DNA from: Bacillota bacterium
Lineage (GTDB): Bacteria; Bacillota_A; Clostridia; Clostridiales; Clostridiaceae
Assembly: GCA_021780795.1 (NCBI GenBank)
Contig: JAJXYA010000123.1
Span: 1-12,623, forward strand
Length of the DNA stretch: 12,623 nucleotides
Reading direction: 5' to 3'
Part shown: positions 7,422-12,623 of the stretch, in pieces
How positions within the stretch are numbered: position 1 is the first letter of the stretch
How the letters are laid out: each line of letters starts with the position of its first letter
Position numbers and translations under genes: made by a program
The notes under the pieces: generated by a model
What the model was told of the DNA's origin: nothing
Database searches by the model: none
What the model saw: the letters and a program-made list of their open reading frames with translations, nothing else

Positions 7422-7712
7422 TTATTTCTCTTTATCATCTATATCCTCATACTCGACATCAATAATTTCTCCATTAGTATAATCATCAGTTGACTCTTTA
7501 TTAATATCTTGATTTCTATAGTTATTCTTAATATCATTTGAATTCTTTTGTTCTTTTTTCACTTTAATAAATGCCATAATTTTTATAATTATATATGCTA
7601 TTACTCCAATTAATATGAGCCCTGGAAGAATACGTATGAATATTGATCCAACTAAAAATACCATGCAAATTGTTCCAATAATATATATATACTTTTTGAT
7701 TTGTTCATTCAT
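7422..7712 (-). CDS. Small membrane protein of unknown function, 96 aa
   Basis: The family is not recognised. The protein has a short basic N-terminus, two hydrophobic stretches (about 8-26 and 31-49) separated by an R-I-L-P-G turn, then a charged soluble tail: a Lys/Asn-rich part (50-72) and an acidic end with EIIDVEYEDIDD (82-93). Lysines flanking the second stretch and the acidic tail suggest a cytosolic C-terminus, by inference. An in-frame TTG at 7721 abuts the GAGG (7722-7725) and cannot use it; the ATG at 7712 has a 9-base spacing and is chosen. It has its own promoter (7791-7819) and sits between gltD and glnN, both ammonium-assimilation genes, but nothing in the sequence ties it to nitrogen metabolism. 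Codon use and AT content look like the neighbours. Confidence 0.8.
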   Translation of the reverse strand: MNEQIKKYIYIIGTICMVFLVGSIFIRILPGLILIGVIAYIIIKIMAFIKVKKEQKNSNDIKNNYRNQDINKESTDDYTNGEIIDVEYEDIDDKEK

Positions 7713-7790
7713 TACAATCAACCTCTACACCGCTTAGTTTTTAGACATTTAAATAAAAATATCTACCTATATCTATTTAATTTATTTATA

Positions 7791-7819
7791 ATTATACCCT
7801 AGAGCTATAAAATTTACAA
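7791..7819 (-). promoter_or_regulatory. Promoter of the small membrane protein gene
   Basis: On the minus strand TTGTAA (7814-7819, 4/6) is spaced 17 bases from a perfect TATAAT (7791-7796). It lies just after the gltD terminator and about 80 bases before the ATG at 7712. Confidence 0.6.
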
Positions 7820-7831
7820 TGTATAACTACA

Positions 7832-7874
7832 AAACAATAATCCCTTCGGAAAATTTCCAAAGGGATTATTGTTT
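7832..7874 (-). terminator. Hairpin terminator after gltD
   Basis: A perfect 15-bp stem pairs 7832-7846 (AAACAATAATCCCTT) with 7860-7874. Inside, after a C/A mismatch, GGAA and TTCC can pair around a 3-nt loop. It starts 9 bases past the gltD stop codon (7884-7886). The T-run after it on the minus strand is short (TTTTG), so termination may be partial. Confidence 0.75.
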
Positions 7875-7883
7875 GAAATGATC

Positions 7884-9356
7884 TTATTTTCTCAAAAATT
7901 TATTAATTGATATTCCTGCTTGTATTCCTTCATTTATAGCAGTTACAACTAATGATTGACCGCGCCTAGCATCACCCGTTGCAAACACTTTAGGAATATT
8001 AGTTCTGAAATCTGATTCTCCTGCTTTTATATTAGTTCTTACATCTGATCCTACTCCAAAAGCATCTTTAATATAGCTTTGTGAACCTGTGAATCCCATT
8101 GCAAGTAATACAAGTTCAGCCTTATATGTTTTTTCTGATCCTTCAACTGATACTGGTGAAAATCTTCCACTCTCATCTTTTTTCCATTCAACTTTTACAG
8201 TATCAACACTTTCAAGATTTCCATCTTTATCTCCATGAAGAGCTGTAACTGTTGTTAAATATTCTCTAGGATCCTTGCCATATAGACTTATAAATTCTTC
8301 TTGACCATAATCAACCTTAAGAATTTTAGGCCATTCTGGCCATGGATTGTTTTCACTTCTTTCCTTACCTGGTTCTCCCATTATTTCAAATTGAACTAAT
8401 GATTTGCAACCATGTCTAAGTGAAGTTCCAACACAATCTGTTCCTGTATCTCCCCCACCAATTACAATTACATTTTTATCTTTTGCAGAAATGTAGTTGT
8501 TATCTGAGTGATTTGAATCTAAAAGACTCTTAGTATTAGCTTTTAAGAAATCTACTGCAAAATGAACTCCTTTAACTTCTGATCTACCCTCTACTTGAAT
8601 ATCTCTAGGTTCAGATGCCCCTGTTGCAAGAACTACTGCATCATATTCATTTAAGATTTCATTCGCATCATAGTTATCACCAACATTCGCATTGTTCACA
8701 AATCTAATTCCTTCTTCCGCCATTAGATGAACTCTTCTTGAGATAACTTCTTTATCAAGCTTCATGTTAGGAATTCCATACATCAATAATCCACCTGGTC
8801 TATCACTTCTTTCAAATACAGTAACTTTATGACCACATTTATTTAACGTATCTGCTGCTGCAAGTCCTGCTGGTCCTGATCCTATTACTGCAACTGTTTT
8901 TCCAGTTCTCTTAGCGGGTGGATTTGCCTTAACTGTTTTATTTTCAAAAGCAATATCAATTATTGATCTTTCGTTTTCCTTTATAGTAATCGAAGGACCA
9001 TTTAATCCTGCTGTACACCCAGCTTCACACGGAGCTGGACATACTCTTCCTGTAAATTCAGGGAATGGATTAGTCTTATTTAATCTTTCATAAGCTAAAT
9101 CCCATTTCCCTCTATACACTAAATCATTCCATTCAGGAATTAAGTTATGAAGTGGACATCCTGATACCATACCTGAAAATAATACTCCTGATTGACAAAA
9201 TGGAACACCACAATCCATACATCTTGCACCCTGAATACATTGATTTTCTTCAGGAAGTCTTTTATGAAACTCTTTATAATCCTTTAGTCTTTCTTTTGGT
9301 TCTCTATTTTTTCCTTCTTCTCTATCATACTCTAAAAATCCTGTTGGTTTACCCAT
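7884..9356 (-). CDS. gltD: Glutamate synthase small (beta) subunit
   Basis: The 490-residue subunit passes electrons from NAD(P)H through FAD and Fe-S clusters to the large subunit, which makes glutamate from glutamine and 2-oxoglutarate. The N-terminal part holds the cluster cysteines CMDCGVPFC (46-54), C67 and CPAPCEAGC (106-114). The FAD-binding motif is VIGSGPAGLAAA (about 158-168), the second nucleotide-binding motif is VIGGGDTGTDCVG (298-310), and the C-terminal FAD contact is FATGDARRG (458-466). Length matches E. coli GltD (about 470). It follows gltB after only 12 untranslated bases. Its ribosome site is a G-run (GGGGGG, 9366-9371) overlapping the gltB stop codon TAG, 9 bases before the ATG. 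That is unlike the GGAGG of most genes here and fits coupled translation of a 1:1 complex. A terminator follows at once. Confidence 0.97.
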   Translation of the reverse strand: MGKPTGFLEYDREEGKNREPKERLKDYKEFHKRLPEENQCIQGARCMDCGVPFCQSGVLFSGMVSGCPLHNLIPEWNDLVYRGKWDLAYERLNKTNPFPEFTGRVCPAPCEAGCTAGLNGPSITIKENERSIIDIAFENKTVKANPPAKRTGKTVAVIGSGPAGLAAADTLNKCGHKVTVFERSDRPGGLLMYGIPNMKLDKEVISRRVHLMAEEGIRFVNNANVGDNYDANEILNEYDAVVLATGASEPRDIQVEGRSEVKGVHFAVDFLKANTKSLLDSNHSDNNYISAKDKNVIVIGGGDTGTDCVGTSLRHGCKSLVQFEIMGEPGKERSENNPWPEWPKILKVDYGQEEFISLYGKDPREYLTTVTALHGDKDGNLESVDTVKVEWKKDESGRFSPVSVEGSEKTYKAELVLLAMGFTGSQSYIKDAFGVGSDVRTNIKAGESDFRTNIPKVFATGDARRGQSLVVTAINEGIQAGISINKFLRK

Positions 9357-9370
9357 ATCATATAACCCCC

Positions 9371-12300
9371 CTATATTCCTTTAATTTCTTGGAAAGTTTT
9401 AATTAATGCTTCATCCTCATCACATCCAAGATTCTTATACTTATCAACAGTTTCTAATATCCTCTTATAATCCTTTGGAATTATCTTATGGAATTTAGAT
9501 TTTTCTGTTTCAAAGTTGCATAATATTTTATTTCCTTTAGGAGAACCTGTAACTTTTACATGTTCTTCAATTAAATTATTTAATTCTTCTTCATCTTCTA
9601 AGCTTAATTCTTCTAATAAAACCATTTCTTCATTTAAGTTTATTCTGAAGTTTTCATCTTCTTCATAAAGGTAAGCAATTCCACCACTCATACCTGCAGC
9701 AAAGTTAACTCCTGTTTTACCTAAAACAACAACGATGCCACCTGTCATATATTCTAATCCATGAGATCCCACACCTTCAACAACAGCAGTTGCACCTGAA
9801 TTTCTAACACAGAATCGTTCTCCTGCAATACCATTTATAAATACTTTACCTGAAGTTGCACCGTATAAAGCAACATTTCCAACTACGATGTTATCTTCAG
9901 CTACAAATGTTGATTTTTTCGGAGGATATACTATAAGTTTACCACCTGATAATCCCTTACCTAAGTAGTCATTAGCATCTCCTTCAACTTCAAAAGTTAA
10001 TCCATTTGGAATAAATGATCCAAAACTTTGACCTGCTGATCCATTACACTTAATACTTATAGTATCTTCTGGTAAACCTTCTGATCCATTTGCCTTAGTT
10101 ATTTCAGATCCAAGAATAGTTCCAAGAGTTCTATCCGTATTAGTTATATCAATTTCTAAATTCATTTTTTCTTTATTTTCTATAGCATTTTTGAATTTTT
10201 CTAAGAATACTTTTGTATCTAATACTTTATTTAACTTAAAGTCATATTTCTTAGTTTCATCAAACTTAACAACTTTACCTTTATATTTATCTGGAGTATA
10301 AAGTATAGAACTTAAATCAACATTCTTAGCCTTCCAGCCATGAATATTTTCTCTTTGCTTAAGTTTGTCTACTCTACCAACCATTTCATCTATATTTCTA
10401 AATCCAAGCTTAGCCATGATTTCTCTGAGCTCTTGTGCTATAAAGTGCATAAAGTTAACAACATATTCTGGTTTTCCTTTAAATCTCTTTCTAAGCTCTT
10501 CATTTTGTGTTGCAACTCCAACTGGACAAGTATCCAAATTGCAAACTCTCATCATAACACAACCAAGTGTTACAAGCGGTGCGGTTGCAAATCCAAATTC
10601 TTCAGCTCCAAGAAGTGCAGCAATAGCGACATCACGGCCACTCATAAGCTTACCATCAACTTCAACTCTAACTCTTTCTCTTAAATCGTTAAGTAATAAA
10701 GTTTGATGAGCTTCTGCAAGTCCGAGCTCCCAAGGAAGTCCAGCATTTTTAATAGAGTTTTTAGGTGATGCACCTGTTCCTCCATCATAACCTGAAATTA
10801 ATATTACTTCAGCTCCACCCTTAGCAACACCAGCTGCAACAGTACCAACACCACATTCAGAAACTAACTTAACAGATATTCTAGCTCCAGTATTTACATT
10901 TTTTAAATCATAAATTAATTGAGCTAAATCTTCTATTGAATAAATATCATGATGTGGTGGTGGTGATATAAGTCCAACACCTGTAGTCGAATGTCTTGTT
11001 TTAGCAATCCATGGATAAACCTTAGTTGCAGGTAATTGACCACCTTCTCCTGGTTTTGCTCCTTGTGCTAATTTTATTTGAAGTTCATCTGCATTTACCA
11101 AATACTCTGAAGTTACTCCAAATCTACCAGATGCAATTTGCTTTATTGAAGATCTTCTTGAATCTCCATTTTCATCAAGAATCCATCTATCTTTATCTTC
11201 TCCACCTTCACCAGTATTAGATCTACCACCAATCCTATTCATTGCAATAGCAAGCGCTTCATGAGCTTCCTTGGAAATTGATCCATAAGACATTGCTCCA
11301 GTTTTAAATCTCTTAACTATTGCTTCAACTGCTTCAACCTCATCTAATGGAATTTCTTTAGAATTAAAGTTAAAATCTAATAATCCTCTTAAATTTATTT
11401 CAGCCTCTTCATCATCAATTAATGAAGTATACTCTTTAAACAATTCATAATTTGCTGTCTTAGTAGCTTCTTGAAGTTTGTGAATAGTTAAAGGATTATA
11501 TAAATGCTCTTCAGTACCGTCTCTACCAGATCTAAGTTTTTCATATCCTGGTGAATCTAATGTAAAGTCAGCAGAATAAGTCTTAGGTTTATATCCATTT
11601 TCATGATTTATTTCTGCTTCTTTTTGAATTTCATTTAATCCTATTCCACCAATTCTACTTGTAGTATTTGTAAAATATTTTTCAATAACATCTTTACCTA
11701 TACCTATAGCTTCAAATATTTGAGCTCCTTGATAAGATTGTATTGTTGAAATACCCATTTTAGAAAGTATTTTAGTTATTCCCTTAAGGACTGCTTTGTT
11801 ATAGTTATAAACTGCTTTGCTATAATCTACTTCAAGTAATCCGTCTTCAATTAATCCTCTTAAAGATTCGTAAGCCATATATGGATTTATAGCTGATGCT
11901 CCAAATCCAATTAAAGTTGCAAAATGATGAACTTCTCTCGGCTCTCCACTTTCAAGTATTAATCCAACTGATGTTCTTGTTCCCTTTTGGACTAAATATT
12001 GATGAAGTCCTGATACTGCAAGTAATGATGGAATTGGAACTTTTGCTTCGCATACATTTCTATCAGATAAGATTAATACAGTATATCCTTTTTCATATGC
12101 ATCTTGTGCTTTTTCAAACATCTCATCTAATGCATCTTCTAAAGATCCATCTTTATCAAATACAATATCGATAACTTTTGATCTTAAATTTCCACCATTA
12201 AGTGATTTTATTTTAGCTAATTCTTCATCATTTATTATTGGTGAGTCAAGTTTAAGCAATTCGCAATTTATTGGTCTATCTTCCAAGATGTTGCCTTCTG

Positions 12301-12623
12301 GCCCTATGTAAACATTAGAAGCTGTAACTATTTCTTCGCGAATTGCATCTATAGGCGGATTAGTTACTTGAGCAAATAATTGCTTAAAGTAATTAAATAA
12401 TGGTTGCGATTGTTTTGATAGCACTGCAATTGGAGTATCTACGCCCATTGCCGCTAATGGCTCTTCACCAATTTTAGCCATTGGAAGCATAGTTGTCTTT
12501 ACTTCTTCATAAGTATATCCAAAAGTTTTTTCTAATCTTTTTCTAGTTTGCTTATCATATTCAATCTTGAATTTTTTACTATTTTTAATTTTATCTAAAG
12601 TAACTAGATTTTCTTCTAACCAT
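9371..12623 (-). CDS. gltB: Glutamate synthase large (alpha) subunit, 5' end beyond the window
   Basis: The frame stays open to the right edge, so the ATG at 12490 is internal; the visible part is 1083 residues starting [10 protein letters not shown]. Intact enzymes have about 1500 residues, so roughly 400, the N-terminal glutaminase domain with its catalytic Cys, are missing. Visible in order are the central domain ([22 protein letters not shown], then [16 protein letters not shown]), the FMN-binding synthase domain with [13 protein letters not shown] (about 523-535), [13 protein letters not shown], and [11 protein letters not shown] (610-620), the 3Fe-4S cysteines in C-x5-C-x4-C spacing (688, 694, 699; [12 protein letters not shown]), and the C-terminal GXGXG beta-helix domain (about 860-1040). 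The enzyme takes glutamine and 2-oxoglutarate to two glutamates in the cytosol, with GltD. Its promoter lies outside the window. Confidence 0.97.
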   Translation of the reverse strand, partial: WLEENLVTLDKIKNSKKFKIEYDKQTRKRLEKTFGYTYEEVKTTMLPMAKIGEEPLAAMGVDTPIAVLSKQSQPLFNYFKQLFAQVTNPPIDAIREEIVTASNVYIGPEGNILEDRPINCELLKLDSPIINDEELAKIKSLNGGNLRSKVIDIVFDKDGSLEDALDEMFEKAQDAYEKGYTVLILSDRNVCEAKVPIPSLLAVSGLHQYLVQKGTRTSVGLILESGEPREVHHFATLIGFGASAINPYMAYESLRGLIEDGLLEVDYSKAVYNYNKAVLKGITKILSKMGISTIQSYQGAQIFEAIGIGKDVIEKYFTNTTSRIGGIGLNEIQKEAEINHENGYKPKTYSADFTLDSPGYEKLRSGRDGTEEHLYNPLTIHKLQEATKTANYELFKEYTSLIDDEEAEINLRGLLDFNFNSKEIPLDEVEAVEAIVKRFKTGAMSYGSISKEAHEALAIAMNRIGGRSNTGEGGEDKDRWILDENGDSRRSSIKQIASGRFGVTSEYLVNADELQIKLAQGAKPGEGGQLPATKVYPWIAKTRHSTTGVGLISPPPHHDIYSIEDLAQLIYDLKNVNTGARISVKLVSECGVGTVAAGVAKGGAEVILISGYDGGTGASPKNSIKNAGLPWELGLAEAHQTLLLNDLRERVRVEVDGKLMSGRDVAIAALLGAEEFGFATAPLVTLGCVMMRVCNLDTCPVGVATQNEELRKRFKGKPEYVVNFMHFIAQELREIMAKLGFRNIDEMVGRVDKLKQRENIHGWKAKNVDLSSILYTPDKYKGKVVKFDETKKYDFKLNKVLDTKVFLEKFKNAIENKEKMNLEIDITNTDRTLGTILGSEITKANGSEGLPEDTISIKCNGSAGQSFGSFIPNGLTFEVEGDANDYLGKGLSGGKLIVYPPKKSTFVAEDNIVVGNVALYGATSGKVFINGIAGERFCVRNSGATAVVEGVGSHGLEYMTGGIVVVLGKTGVNFAAGMSGGIAYLYEEDENFRINLNEEMVLLEELSLEDEEELNNLIEEHVKVTGSPKGNKILCNFETEKSKFHKIIPKDYKRILETVDKYKNLGCDEDEALIKTFQEIKGI

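Noticed and set aside
7713..7721. TTG start for the small membrane protein (99 residues)
   Set aside because: The TTG abuts the GAGG ribosome site directly; the ATG at 7712 has a 9-base spacing.
10340..10706. Two overlapping plus-strand frames of about 114 codons inside gltB
   Set aside because: Both mirror the conserved 3Fe-4S segment of gltB in other frames and are Ser/Cys/Asn-rich as expected from antisense reading; no promoter or ribosome site was seen.
12488..12490. ATG at 12490 as the start of glutamate synthase
   Set aside because: The same frame stays open with family-like sequence ([15 protein letters not shown]) to the window edge, so this Met is internal.

Overview
The window comes from a low-GC, AT-rich Firmicute, most likely a Clostridium sensu stricto relative. 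Pointers are GGAGG-type ribosome sites, A/T-rich intergenic regions, a type III glutamine synthetase and a clostridial-style Feo cluster with two FeoA proteins. All supported genes lie on the minus strand, so transcription runs from the right edge to the left. The species cannot be fixed from sequence alone.

Reading in the direction of transcription: (1) 12623-7884 is the glutamate synthase pair, gltB (cut by the right edge, N-terminal glutaminase domain missing) then gltD, closed by a hairpin at 7832-7874. (2) 7819-7422 is a small gene with its own promoter, coding for a 96-residue membrane protein with an acidic tail. (3) 7369-4924 is a near-consensus promoter, a structured leader with an intrinsic terminator overlapped by an ANTAR-target-like hexaloop hairpin, and a 697-residue type III glutamine synthetase (glnN). 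A strong terminator follows at 4801-4832. (4) 4758-3472 is a promoter and icd, a eukaryote-like homodimeric isocitrate dehydrogenase, ended by a hairpin at 3388-3436. (5) 3294-97 is the iron(II) uptake operon: two Fur-box-like sites over a promoter, a leader with a 24-bp perfect inverted repeat, feoA, feoA, feoB and a tiny FeoB-associated Cys-rich membrane protein, closed by a bidirectional hairpin. (6) A TTGACA/TATAGT promoter at 38-66 reads out of the left edge toward an unseen gene.

Functionally, most of the window is an ammonium-assimilation hub. Isocitrate dehydrogenase makes 2-oxoglutarate, glutamine synthetase fixes ammonia into glutamine, and GltBD turns glutamine plus 2-oxoglutarate into two glutamates. 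GltBD carries Fe-S clusters, so the neighbouring ferrous iron operon is a plausible but unproven companion. No mobile element, CRISPR array, rRNA or tRNA was seen. The strongest candidates for something not yet described here are the glnN leader switch, the feo leader palindrome and the paired cofactor-site substitutions in the isocitrate dehydrogenase.
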